DNA of 64,000 bases from Enoplosus armatus. Its lineage: Eukaryota > Chordata > Actinopteri > Centrarchiformes > Enoplosidae. Within the stretch, counting starts at the first letter, position 1, and the number at the start of each line of letters is the position of its first letter. The DNA lies in contig NC_092180.1 of NCBI RefSeq assembly GCF_043641665.1, forward strand, positions 10,905,891-10,969,890. The letters run 5' to 3'. A program made the position numbers and the translations under genes. Positions 29,643 to 41,599 of the stretch are shown one piece after another. The notes below the pieces were generated by a model. It saw only the letters and a list, made by a program, of their open reading frames with translations. It was not told where the DNA came from and searched no databases.

Positions 29643-31189
29643 GGATATTCTTTGATCATGTCGAGTTGTGGGCGTCCCCAGCTGAAGAAGTTGTCTGACT
29701 GGTCAACAGCAGGTTGCAGGTAAGCCTGAGCCACCACAGGGTTGGGGAACCCAGGGTGCAGCTTCAGGTCCCTCAATTTCTTCTTCACCTTCGTGTCCCG
29801 AGGATCAGCCACCAGACGCTTTTTCTCCTGAGCCTCTGACCACCATTTACTAGAGTGCAGAAACAATAACCAGGCAAACACTAATAAGCCTTTAGAAACA
29901 AGAAACATCAAAAAGTGCAATATTTTGTTACATACACATATGTTGTACATATACTGACTAACAAGTTGTATATTGAGTTTATCAGCTCAGTTAAAACACA
30001 GAGGCAAATATAAACCCTGAATTCATTTAGACCTTATATTATAATTATCATTATTTTACATATTTGTCCTGTATTTGACAGTCACAGTGGAAAGAAACTG
30101 GAGGGATTAAGCATAAAAGATGGAAATGTTTTGAAAATTGGTGAAAAGAAAAAAGGTCCTAACAACTGCTAAACATGTAGTCAGAAAAAATAAACCTCTC
30201 ACAAAAGTGTTTGTGGTAGTGACTGCAACCCACAACGACATACGATCAAGGACCTTTATTAAAACTTGTAAAAATTATTTTGAAAATCCACTAACTTTTG
30301 CATCTCCAGGACTAAAAAACCCAAATACTGAAACACACACACACCCGAACTGTGTGAGTGGCTCCATGCCTGGCCCTGGGAACTCATTCAGTATCTCCAT
30401 GCCAGTCACATATCCGACGCCCGGCACACCCTCTGTGTAGTCACTTCCGAGCAGATAAGCCAGGTTTATCAGTTTAGTCCTGTCCAGACCTGAGAGAGAG
30501 AGAGAAGAGATCAGGTTGGAGATGGACAGAGAAGAGACAATGAAAAAAGAGGGGTGGGAAGAGAGAGACGAAAGCCTTGTGCATGGTCACTTTGCTGACA
30601 GCCAGTCAGTCACCACCAACACAAGCACCTGTCTCTGATATGTGCAACACGAACTCATCAGATTAGCACGGTAACGTGTTATCCTAGCACAATTTCAACA
30701 CCATATTCTTCTATTTCAGCAGGCTGCAAAACAGCAAAATAACATCAGTTGCAGTTGCGTAAGAATGAGAATGAATAAATACGTAAAGTGCCTGAATAAA
30801 TCTGTCATATACAGACACACATAAAAGTCGGGGTATCTGCAGGTTTCATGGAAAAAAATGATCCAATGAAATGGCATCATAAATGTCATGTTTGGCATCA
30901 AACAGAACATTGAGGTGTGACCTGATATGACTGAAAGTTGGCTGGCCCCAAAACTAAGACCTAGGGAATGTTTATATGCACTTCCAAATGAAAGAGCCAA
31001 AAGTGTAAAACGTAGACCCTGTAGAGGAAGAGAGCCTGTCAAATTCTGGCAAGAAAAATACATTTTTCATCGTGAATCAACGTAGAAAAGGCATTTTTTA
31101 CTTTCATGTGATCTTTTAGATTAGAAGTCAAACTAAAACCAATTTAACATTAATGCCATGGAGATTTTAAATGTGGTCAAAATGCACGC

Positions 31190-31221
<32 letters not shown>

Positions 31222-34200
31222 TATGGCGAGCACTGACCCAGCTGGTTCTGCAGGTCACTGTACTGGTAGTGTTCAACATATTTGTTCTGGCTGAAGAAGT
31301 TCTTGTAGACATGTCGGCCTCCAAACAGCCACACATCTGAGTCGTCCGTGATGGTGCCGTGCGTGTGGTCAGCGCGGTCGAGAGCCGCACACTGAGCCTC
31401 AGCCTCCATCGGAGCCACCAGAAACGGCACGCCAAACAGCCGCAGCAGCTCCTGGTATCAAAGAGGAGTCATTACTCTCAAAATAAAAATATAAAAAAAA
31501 CGACAATATCCAAAGGCACCAAACACAGGTTTTGAACTGTGATCTTATAACTATAACCCTTTTATCCCAACAGGCATGTAGGATTATGTGCATGTTTCTG
31601 TAGTCATCTGAGAAATACCCTCGCTCTTAGCAGCTTTATCAAAATAGCCAAAGGGATTGATGAAGATCAGGCACTTAAGAGGTTTTACAGTAAGTGGTGA
31701 TTTTATGAAGGAGGAAATGCTGACAGCCTGTGACACTTAAGAGTGTGAGTCACTTGACACTGACTGCACGGCACTGGGATTGTTTGGCAGGCGCACTGCA
31801 AAGCAATGTATCCTCCAGTTGGTCTTACACCTCCTCTGGGTTGTCACACCTCAGACCAATGAGTGTATGAATGCATATTTACATTTCTATTTGATTCTTA
31901 CGATCATAATTCTTTATATAGAAGCTCATAAGTCAACTATTGTCTTAAAGATAAGGGTGTGAGGGTGGAGTGCCCGTGTTGTTCATGTTCATGTGATTCT
32001 ATAGTGTCTTTGGTTCACCTGACTCTCCAGGCACATCTGTCCTGTGACTGTGTTTGCCATCCTCTCCTGCTGCTGTTTCAGCTCCCTCAGGCTGCTCTGC
32101 TCCACCTGCAGAGAGCTCTCCAGAGCCTCCAGCTCATCCTGCAGCACAACACACACACACACTGCATCAGCCCTGTTTCATTCACAGTAAACCTGCTTAA
32201 CAGCTCAGCCTCAAGCACAGCTGACCAGCTCTAACGTGTAATTAAAAAAAAAAAAAACATTTCATGCATTTCTGCCATGACTCTTGTTTTATTTTTCCGT
32301 TTTAAATGAGGCTAGAGTCTGTATAAGGCTGATATTATCTCATAGGATAAGTTATTGTGATAAGTTTATTCTTAAACTATAAAATGTCCTTCTGAGTAAA
32401 CATTGTGGTCACAATTAGCAGAAAAATCCTCCCAACAGTTGTAACAGTTGTAAAGTGTAAAAAACAAAAAAGGAAATGGCCCATATTATTATCATATGTT
32501 TTAAACACTCAGATGTCAGTGTCTGCCTCAAGAATCTAGTATTGTTTGTGCTAACAAGCTCTGCGCAAACGACAAAATTGTCAAGTGGTGTAAAACATAC
32601 CTTGACAGTTTTTAAAGTAGTACAACCATTTCTATTGGGTTTGTTCACCCAAGTAAAAAAACCCAAACATATTAGTGGTATCTAGCCATGCAGATAGTTT
32701 CATTTGCCCAGGTGTGAATTTGGTTTGTGGGGCTCACAGTATTGAAAAGTTAAATGAAAAAATCAAAAACTCAAAATAGTTATCAACATTGAAGTCAAAA
32801 TCTTGCTCGTCTGAACAATTCATACCACATCAAAGTGTTCCCATTCATTGATCGCCGGAGTTGAGCTGGATCCTGTCTCTGTTCCCTCCTTCAGCTCTTT
32901 CTCTTCAGTCTTTTTGTCGTCCTCTCCCTCTAATTTCAAAGTGGCATCTGGTTCACTGGGAGCCTCTGTCAAACCTTCCTCTGGGTTTTCTTCCTTCTTG
33001 GTCCCGTCCTTACGGACCTCATCCGGAGCTCCTTCCTCTCTAATCAATACAGGTGAATCATCCGCATCCTCCTCTTTAAATTCGTCTTCCGACACCTCGA
33101 CGAAGCTCTCTGGGGAAAACATAAAAAAAGCACTCTTGTCAATGTCTACTGGTTTAAGAAATGAATGTGATCTTAAACCGACTGTTACTATACCTTCTGA
33201 CTCGCTCTCCTCGCGGCCCTCCGACTTTTCATCAGGATGAATTTCAGTCTCAGCACTGAGAGGTTTTCCACATATCTGAGCAGAGACATTGCTGGATAAT
33301 GTGTTTCGACTGGAAGCAGCAGCAGCAGCAGCAGCACCCTGTGGCTGAACCAGATCCCTGTTCTTTGGGATCAATCCCTGCTCTGATTCTCTTCTCTCCA
33401 GCTCGTCTTCTTTCTCCGCCTGTCCTCTACTTCCTGTCCTTATATCCTCTGTCAACTGTCCTTTCGTTGTCTCCTCTTCTGACTTCATATCTCTCTCGTG
33501 AGCTTGTTGCAGCGTCACAAAGCGAAGTGCTTTATTTCTCTGACTGATCACTTCCTCCATCTCATCTTCAGAACTGACCAACAAACTATCTTTCACATGT
33601 AAGCTTTGGCCTGTCGGGTTCCCCTTAAAATCTGATTTTTCATTACGTAAAGAGTTCACATCGTCAGGTTCTGTCTCTTCCTCTGAGCTGCTGATGACCA
33701 CTTGTGGCACAGGATGATGAATATTCGCCTGTAGTTTGGAGGGTGAGCTGCTGATTACAGTCCTGTGGTCAGCAGCACAGTCCTCCTCCTCGTCAGCGAG
33801 GGCTTGTTGGATTGCCAACAGGGTACGTGGGGACAAACTACCGTCCTTCTTATCCAGGTCCACCTTCTCCTCATCAGAGCTGTCGTTCATCGCAGCCTGG
33901 ATTGCCTCGAGTGTACGAGGCGAGGGTGGTGGTGCGTCTTCCTGAGACGGTTTTGAGACAGAGGGTTTGGAGTCTTCTGAGGAGAAACCCCGCACACTCT
34001 CCTCTTCCTCACAAGCAGGACGCCACAGGGGCTCAGGTCTGCCCGCTGCGCGTCTTTTCCAGCCTGACAGGGAGCTCCCAGACCAGGGTGCAGCTGCCGG
34101 TTGGCTCTCGGGGGCAGGCTCACTCTTCTTGGAGCCTATGTAGGAGATTTAAATATGAAAACAAAGACCAGTTTGTATTTTTAGGTTTGTGTCTAAGTGA

Positions 34201-36974
34201 TACCAATGACATCCTGTTAAAGGACGATTCCACAAGTCATGCAAGCTTTATTACAACCACTGTCTAAAACACAAAATGAGGTTATAAATTAATTTCCTAC
34301 CTCCCAGGCAACCACTGGTTTCTATAGATTTCAATATGGCCCCATATCATATCTTGCAGATATTTAACATAGGATTGAGATGAGTAATCCATCACACTGA
34401 ACAATTGGTGTGCTTTATTTTATATAAGTGACACTGTGGAATAATACAGTTGTGATAAGCGACTATTTTGTAAACTCTTTCTTTTTGATGTGTCCAAGAA
34501 ATCCGACAACTGATAATTGACAATTTTCCTGTAAAATACTGAAAAACTGTAACCATATCCTCACAGCTGCCCTCACCTTTAATGAGAATATAGTGGGAAC
34601 GGTCTTCTGAAACCAGTCGGCGTGACTCCACGCTGTGACTCTGCTGGTCCCCGTCCTCTTGGTAGAGCTGTGGAGCGCTGCCGGCGCTCCTCTGGCTCAT
34701 CTCTTTCTCCACACCCTCCAGGCGCTGGTTCAGGTGGTTCCTCTGCAGCAGGCCGGCCAACTGGTACTGGGAAAAGTCTCCTGAATGCTAAGGAGAGGGA
34801 GTGAAGAGGAGTCCTTGTTGAAGAGGAGGCCATGGGTGAGTGAGTGCGTATGAATGAGAGCCAACAGTTACCTCTGGAGGTTTGTGGTACATGGTCCGGC
34901 GTCTTTTGGAAAACTCTTTCATGTCTTTGAGTATCTCGTGTTTCATTTCAGGAGGCAGGCTGGCAAACTCCACAGAGTTGATGTCCACGGAATTGGGATC
35001 TTCATACAATTCTCCCTGAGGCAAAACGAGCAATCTGCCTTCAAATGTCAATAATCAAAACAGAGCGTTCATACAGAGAAAGGCTGGGCGATGAAGCCAA
35101 CCAACATAAGAACATAGTAATGATGTGGTGACTTTCTGGACACGACTCTTTCAGAAGATACTGACACATAGCATAGTTTTATGAAACAATCGATCGATAT
35201 GAAACAGAGGCCTTCACTGTTGATTTAACTCAGTTTCATACGTTTAGAGGAAAATTGTATCACTTTATTGTAATACAGCCAGGACGAGACCAGAGTCCAA
35301 CAACAACCAAACGATATTAAAATATCATCAAAACCAAAAGTACCAGATAATATCTTGTCTCTTACCATCAGTAGTATATTGATATAATCGCCCAGCTCGA
35401 ACACAATCTATTTGAAGCTATATTATTTTATGTTCTTGTGCATGTGATCATTTTACCTGATACACATTATAACTGTCAGCCATCTCCTCCATCTCTTTCT
35501 CTTCCTCCTCCTCTGAACTGCAAGAACGGAACACATTAAAATGATTATAGTACCAGTATTATAGGTGAAATAACTATATTATGAACAATTATTAACCACA
35601 TACACTTAACTGCTGCACAACAATTTCCCTGAGGATAAATAAAGCTCTATCTTATCTTATAAAACAATACATTTAGCTAAGTGCTCTGTCATGCACAGTT
35701 AACGTTAACATGTTACTGATTAAAGAAAATGAGTATTTAGTTATTTGTGAGCTCTGTTCAGACAACAAAACTTGGCTTGGCTAGTCAGGAGTGCTTTAAC
35801 TCATTTCACCTAATGAATACAAACCCACTTGTTTTCACAGAGCACCTGAATCTCCGATCTATGTGACGTGAAGATGAGAAGATGTAAAACTCTGGTGTGG
35901 ACTGCAGATATTCTGCCATTTTATTGACAATAACAGGTGAATAGTAACCATTCCCAGACCTCTGACCTGCTTTTGTCCTCCTCCTCTGCAGCTGGCAGGG
36001 CTGGTAGAACATACATGTCGTCCACCTCATCTCTCCTCACACTGGAGAGGCTGGGTAGAGGATCCTTACTGTGGCAGGAAAATAGAGGGACACTTCAGAT
36101 GAAACCACTCATTGTAATCTCAGTAGGCAGTTCAACTTGTCGTGTTTTAAAGAAATTATGTATTTAGACAGTAGGTAAGTAGAGAGGGAGACAGAGGAGA
36201 AACATGGGAGAAAGCTCTAGCAGAATTTGTGTCAACAGCTGCCATTGGGATGTCATGTGGTTCCAGAGACAGGGGACAAGTGTTTTCTTTGCCATCCCTC
36301 CACCTGCACACGGCTGCTGTACCTTACCTGCGGTCTCCAAGTGCAGCTTTGATAGCTTGTCGCTTCAGGAATGTCTTGAGGAGCTTCTCATTGGTCTGTT
36401 TGGACTCCCGGCTCAACTCCTCTTTCCTCTGCCTCCTCAGAGCCTGCAGGAGAGCAGAACAGCCATGTTAAACGACAGAATAGGCGGGAATCACATCCAT
36501 TTGGAGGAAGTACCTAAAATCTGTTTAGAAGACGTTTACACAGACTGGTTATGTGGCTCCTCAGGAGGAACCGGACGTACCAGAGTCTGTTTCTTCAGCA
36601 GTGGTGCGTCCCCATCAAACACAAAGACTGGCCTGATGCGGAAGAAGAGCAGCTTACAGATGCGGTGGAAGAGCGTGAGCAGGTGGGCGTTCTGGACACT
36701 GTTGCCTTCACGGTCCCTCACCCCCTTCACTGCCTGGTTCAGCCATATACTGATATCTGGGGGTGTCTGGTTAAGGTTAGTGCTAACAGAAGACAGTCAG
36801 TTACATCCATATATCTGACAGAGATGAAGGAAAGGTGACGGACAGACAGAAAAGACAAATAGATCACCACCACCAAGTCAGGATACCAACAGCGAGGATC
36901 TTTCCCTCCAGAGTCTCAGGGTTGATCGGTTTCCCTGTACTCTCCAGCAGCCTCCAGAGTCCGTGCACTCCCAT
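27956..36974 (-). CDS. ercc5: DNA excision repair endonuclease XPG (15 coding exons)
   Basis: Structure-specific 3' endonuclease of nucleotide excision repair (FEN1/XPG family). Exons in transcript order: 36974-36887, 36756-36581, 36443-36328, 36068-35967, 35517-35457, 35015-34872, 34787-34577, 34135-33194, 33109-32826, 32138-32019, 31451-31238, 30489-30345, 29849-29649, 29450-29366, 28510-27956. They total 3444 nt (1147 residues; human 1186). The N-domain opens [17 protein letters not shown] and includes [10 protein letters not shown] long, acidic, poorly conserved spacer lies mostly in exon 8. The I-domain carries the acidic active-site motif [10 protein letters not shown] and the DDSDVWLFG and GSDYTEG motifs. 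The PIP box QLRIDSFF starts the last exon, which ends in a basic tail. Exon 1 (88 nt) and exon 2 (176 nt) match the human sizes as I recall them. Intron 13 is U12-type AT-AC. Intron 8 (33110-33193) is 84 nt and open in frame. Confidence 0.95.
28540..28625. repeat. Dispersed teleost repeat in ercc5 intron 14
   Basis: The words AGGCAAGTTTATTTATAT and CAATTCAAAGTGTTTTACAT, the latter followed by AAAGCATTAAAA, are typical of a very common fish interspersed repeat. Only one end is visible. Confidence 0.5.
29478..29642. repeat. (CA)n microsatellite with higher-order units, filling ercc5 intron 13
   Basis: A CA tract begins with four units of the form (CA)nTTCGTG and ends in a pure run of about 40 dinucleotides. 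It occupies about 165 of the 198 nt of intron 13, and reaches the edge of the 5' splice site on the minus strand. Confidence 0.95.
31184..31222. repeat. (CA)n microsatellite in ercc5 intron 11
   Basis: CA repeat with a few CG interruptions, 16 nt from the end of exon 11. Confidence 0.9.
35081..35397. mobile_element. Possible MITE in ercc5 intron 5
   Basis: The ends AGGCTGGGCGAT and ATCGCCCAGCT are inverted repeats with the same GGGCGAT core as the hAT MITE at 8996. No clear target duplication was seen, so the borders are approximate. Confidence 0.45.
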
Positions 36975-38131
36975 GATAACTGTAGTCCAAAACCCTCCCG
37001 AAATATTGTGAGTATCAAAAAATGAACCGCGCGACAACAAGTTAACTGTGCGTGGCTTATTTGGACATTTTCTCGTATCAACTCCGAAACCACTAGAGTG
37101 GAAAACCTAGAAGCAGCATCCTAGCGGCACTTTTCAACGTTTGTTGTAACACTGCTTTTGTCCGTATAGACATATTTACTACGGATGAAGGTTCCGCGTC
37201 ATTCAGGTCGGGTCATGTTCAATTGTGACACCGCCGGTTTGAGGAGCATCAAATTTCTGATCTGTAATCAGTTTCACATTTAGGTACTGTTATAACAATT
37301 TGGGTAGAATAACACAACAACCGATCGGAGATCAGTTTTATGGGGACGGGACGAACAGTGTGTGTTAAACCTGTGGCTTTAATTTCCTGGCAATGCTTGT
37401 CAGGCTTCCGTGTATAACGCTGCGGCCTTCGACAAAATAGACATGTTATAGTTAATGTAAGAAATAGTCGGGTTAAGGGTTAAAATCAAGATTTTGGGTG
37501 TCGATCTATGCACATTGCTGAACAGTGAACTCCCTACGGCTTTTAGTTTGCAAGAGTGGAGTGGTTTGTTGACAGGAAGTTTTGCCTGAGAAGATGTACT
37601 CAGGGCAAAATACTCACATATTCAACCCGTCAGAGGCCAACTGTGTCCGGTGACAAAATAAACAGCTTGAGGCTGCTTATGCCGTATTAATCGAGGAGGT
37701 TGGACCCATTGTTAAACGGTATGTTATCTAACAGTTTGTCTAAATACCAAAATAAAAAAATATTCCAGATATACAGGAAAGTGTCTTACCATGTAGCCAA
37801 TAGCTATCTTGATAGCGTTCACGTTACTGTAACTTGGGTTGTTAAACTTCGCGTTTCTTTCCGTCAACGCTGCTCGATAAACAGCTATGGTTAGCAAGTT
37901 AGCTTACCAAGCTAGCTATCGTTATCGCGCTACGCTGTCAACACCACAGCGATTAACCCTGACCTTTGACTAGCGGCCTTCTTTGATCGCTATCACAAAT
38001 ACTGAATGATGCAAATGTGTACAATAAAGTACTTTCCCCATTGTCAATTGTCACAGGACGAAGAGTCACCTGGGTTTCACCTAGCTACACGACAGAGTTC
38101 CTTCTCTCCATATCTCCTTCTTACCTCCACC
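36975..38131. promoter_or_regulatory. Divergent ercc5 / blzf1 intergenic region
   Basis: The two start codons point away from each other over 1157 bp. The sequence near ercc5 (36975-37250) is richer in CG dinucleotides. A donor-like ACG|GTATGT near 37,718 could end a non-coding first exon of blzf1. No coding sequence was recognised. Confidence 0.4.
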
Positions 38132-41100
38132 ATGACTGCTGCTGTGAGAGGTAACCTATGTGTTGTTTTAATTAATTCTTCAGTGTTTACATTTCACAAA
38201 CTATTGATTACATGTCCTACCTGTTCAGCCAGTTGCAACAAAGTGATAAAACGTCTGCCTTTCCTGAGTGGATTAAGACCACTTTTGGGGGGAGACATAC
38301 CCTTTTATGCTTCATTTCACAAAAGAAGCCAAACTTCTCCTTCACCTGCTCAAGACGCTGCTTGGATAAAATACAATATAAACCTGGAAAAAGGTTTAGT
38401 TAAATCAGGAACTATTTGATCAAAGAAAAGGGTAAGTCTGACCAGTTTTTGATGGGTACCAAATAAGTATTGGGTTTATACACCCAGCCCCACATGCTGC
38501 TTGAAAGGGATTGTGGTGGCAATACCTTGGCACCTTGAAGTCTTTGTCTGTGTAGTTTGGCATTGGTAAAGCAGCTGTTTTGTTGTGCAATACCAACAAA
38601 GTTGATCAGATGCTTATTCAAGGTGGTAAGAGACACATCAGGATCAACGCTACACCTTACATGACACATGCATCCCCTCAAATGAGTACAACTGGATCTC
38701 ATTGCACCATCAGTCACCCTCAGTCATGTTAGTGAGTTACAGAATGCTCACACCTGCATTCAGAGCAGTCCACTTCTGCTTGGATCACTCAGGATACATA
38801 TAAGCACAAATAGTAAACTTGGCCTTATCTATTTCTTCCAGGTTCAGCCAAAGTGCCTATCCGAGGCGCTGGTGATGGCATGGAAACTGAAAAAACGCCG
38901 GCCATTCTGGAGGTAAACACAGATGCATTGCCACCAGGTCCGTCTTCAGTCCCCCTCCTGAAGGTGGCTAGCCCAAAACACAGCCCCAAATCTACCCATC
39001 CTGCTGCCCCCCAGCCTCTTGGGGTGCTCCACCTGGGCAAGGTGAGCCGAGACTCCTGCACAGAGGTGGAGGCCGTAAGGATCATCGTCCCACGTGCTGC
39101 TATTAGCCGGAGCAGCCGTACAGGACCTGCTGAGGGTAAAGGAGAGGCTGGGCAACAGGCTGAGGAGCAGGGCTGTCCCCCGCTGCCTCTGGTGGAGGAC
39201 TGGAGAGGACAGATGGAGAAGCTGCAGAACTCTGAACGCAGGCTTCTGCAGGACAAGGAAGGCCTTTCCAATCAGCTCCGTGTGCAGACTGAGGTAAGGC
39301 TCCAATGAAGCAGATACATTTTATTTAGATAGTAGACATACCAGGCTTTGCACAGTCAGGTTTATTGCTGTTTCATGTAACAAAACATGCAGAATGTATG
39401 GATAACAGTTCATTATCAATGAATTTCAATGTTTCATGTAAAAGTCCAAATTAAGTACATACAATGTAATCATGCTCCATATTGTCTCTTTCAGTGGTCT
39501 CAGCAATGAGACCGCTGTATTTTTGTTTATCTTTTCAGCGATGATGCTTTTAAGTGAATATAAAGGAAACAGCTGTAAAAGGTACATTTTATTAATTATG
39601 TGTGCCAGGTGAACCGCGAGCTAAAGAAACTGCTGGTGGCGTCGGTGGGTGATGACCTTCAGTACCACTTTGAGCGCATGGCGCGGGAGAAGAACCAGCT
39701 GATTCTGGAGAATGAGGCTCTCGGCCGGAGTCTGGCACACACCGCGGAGCAGCTGGAGCGAATGAGTATCCAGTGTGACGTTTGGAGGAGCAAGTTCCTG
39801 GCCAGCAGGTATGAAATAGACAAAGTAAATTGCTGGAAATGCAAAGGTGGTCAGAGATGGGACGTTTTATTTCAGGGCACATCAGTTTTAAAACGAAGGT
39901 TTATGTGGGAAAGCATCTGTCAAGGACATTTCAGCTGGAGGAAGACCTAAAACAAAAAAGATTCTTCTAAAAGGATCAATTAGAGATATCATAATTACTG
40001 TTAACATGCTAAATAAACACTTGCATCAATGTTGTCTTTACAGAGTCATGGCAGAGGAGCTGACGAATGCCAGAGCAGCTCTGCAGAGACAGACCAGAGA
40101 GGCACAAGGAGCGATTCAGGACCTGCTGTTGGAGAGAGAAGAGTTCTCCGGGGACATGATGCTCACTCACAGGTAACATAACTACCAATCCATAAATACT
40201 AAATTAAGTACATTGTTCATTGTATTAGCTCACAAACTTAAAAATGAGGCCAAGAAAGGACACTCAAACAGTTACATTTAATGGGTCCGAACTGCCTGCA
40301 GGGTTAGGGTTACGTTGGCCTTTTATAACATTTGATGCTGCCACCAGATAAATAATAAATAGAGTCGTAGCTCCACTTAAGGCATTTCCTTATATTGCTA
40401 TATTTTAAGAAAGTACACATTGTTGAAATATGTGTAAAATACATCTCTCTACTAGCTGTATATTGGTATAGTGGTTTTTGTTTATCCATGTAGGCAAAAT
40501 ACACTTTAATTTTGAAACATTTGTCATGTTTGTACTGATTACATTTTACTGAATTAAAAAGCAGTTATTTGGAAAAATTGCACAATGAAGTAGTATTTAA
40601 TATTAGAAATTAAAATAACTAGGAACCCTGATTTTGCACCTTTTAATACATTATAGTTCACTTATACCATTTATAGCAAACAAATGTAATATACAATCTT
40701 CTTTTTGAAGGAACTGTCAAAGAATCTGAGCAGCAACAAGGACTCCGCTGTGAGAACTTATCCCACTACAATATAACAACAGATGAGTTACAGTACACAA
40801 CACACAGAGATAGCTGTATTACATCTTAGCCAAGTCAAAAATAACAAAAATCTTGAGACATACATTTCAAGGTTCCCATCTGAACCACTGATATTAAAAG
40901 CATGAATGAAACAGTGGCGACCAACTTCATTGCTCCATTTCAAAATAATACAGGCTAATCAGGTACAATTGAAGGGTCAAAGGAAAAAGCCCTTCAAGAG
41001 TTTGTGCAGCTCTGCAATATTTTGTTAGCATAGATGATGATGACAGAGTCTATGTGCTGACTTTGCTCGCTTGCGCCTTGTTGTCAGATCTCTGGAGCAG

Positions 41101-41599
41101 CTCCTGGTGTCTCTGCAGTGGGGCAGACAGCAGACGTACTACCCCAGTGCACAGCCCCTTAGCACAGGAGAGCTGGCAGCAGCCAATCACAAGCTGGCAG
41201 ATGCCATCAACTCCCACCTGCTGGGCAACACCACCAGCAGCAGCAACGTGGTGAAGAGCAGCAGCACAACAGCTGAGGAGGTCTGCAGCACACCAGCCGA
41301 GAAGATGGCTGAGAAGGTACGAAGTCTATATCCTTTTACAAATCTGACCATTTTCTAATATTTGTCATAAAATCCAGAGGTTGACAAATGTGTCATCTGT
41401 TTTTCTTTTTCAGGTGCTGAAGATTTTAGATCCAATTTCCTGTTCGGAAAACAAGGCAGATCCTCCTCTCAATGACTCCACCCCCTCAAACTTCCTCAGC
41501 AATAAGAAGAGCATCGGCAGGTTTCACCCATACACCCGCTATGAGAACATTACTTTTAACTGCTGCGAACGCTGCACTGGAGACATCCTGGTGCTGTAG
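38132..41599 (+). CDS. blzf1: Golgin-45 (basic leucine zipper nuclear factor 1)
   Basis: Golgi matrix coiled-coil protein that binds GRASP55 (GORASP2) and Rab2 and supports Golgi stacking and transport. Exons: 38132-38150, 38842-39293, 39609-39808, 40044-40172, 41088-41316, 41414-41599. They sum to 1215 nt, 404 residues (human about 400). The first coding exon is only 19 nt (MTAAVRG), followed by a proline/serine-rich N-terminal part. A long coiled coil runs from about residue 125 to 270 (KNQLILENEAL, TAEQLERM). The C-terminus is CCERCTGDILVL, whose C394-x-x-C397 and hydrophobic end match the known GRASP55-binding zinc/PDZ ligand of golgin-45. It converges on trmt10c. Confidence 0.94.

Noticed and set aside
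29255..29950. 231-codon open frame on the minus strand with Cys-Val repeats
   Set aside because: It reads ercc5 exons 13 and 14 straight through the (GT)n repeat of intron 13; the repeat frame is not coding.
32848..33240. 130-codon plus-strand frame within ercc5
   Set aside because: Shadow of the acidic ercc5 spacer; composition mirrors the Glu/Asp-rich coding strand.
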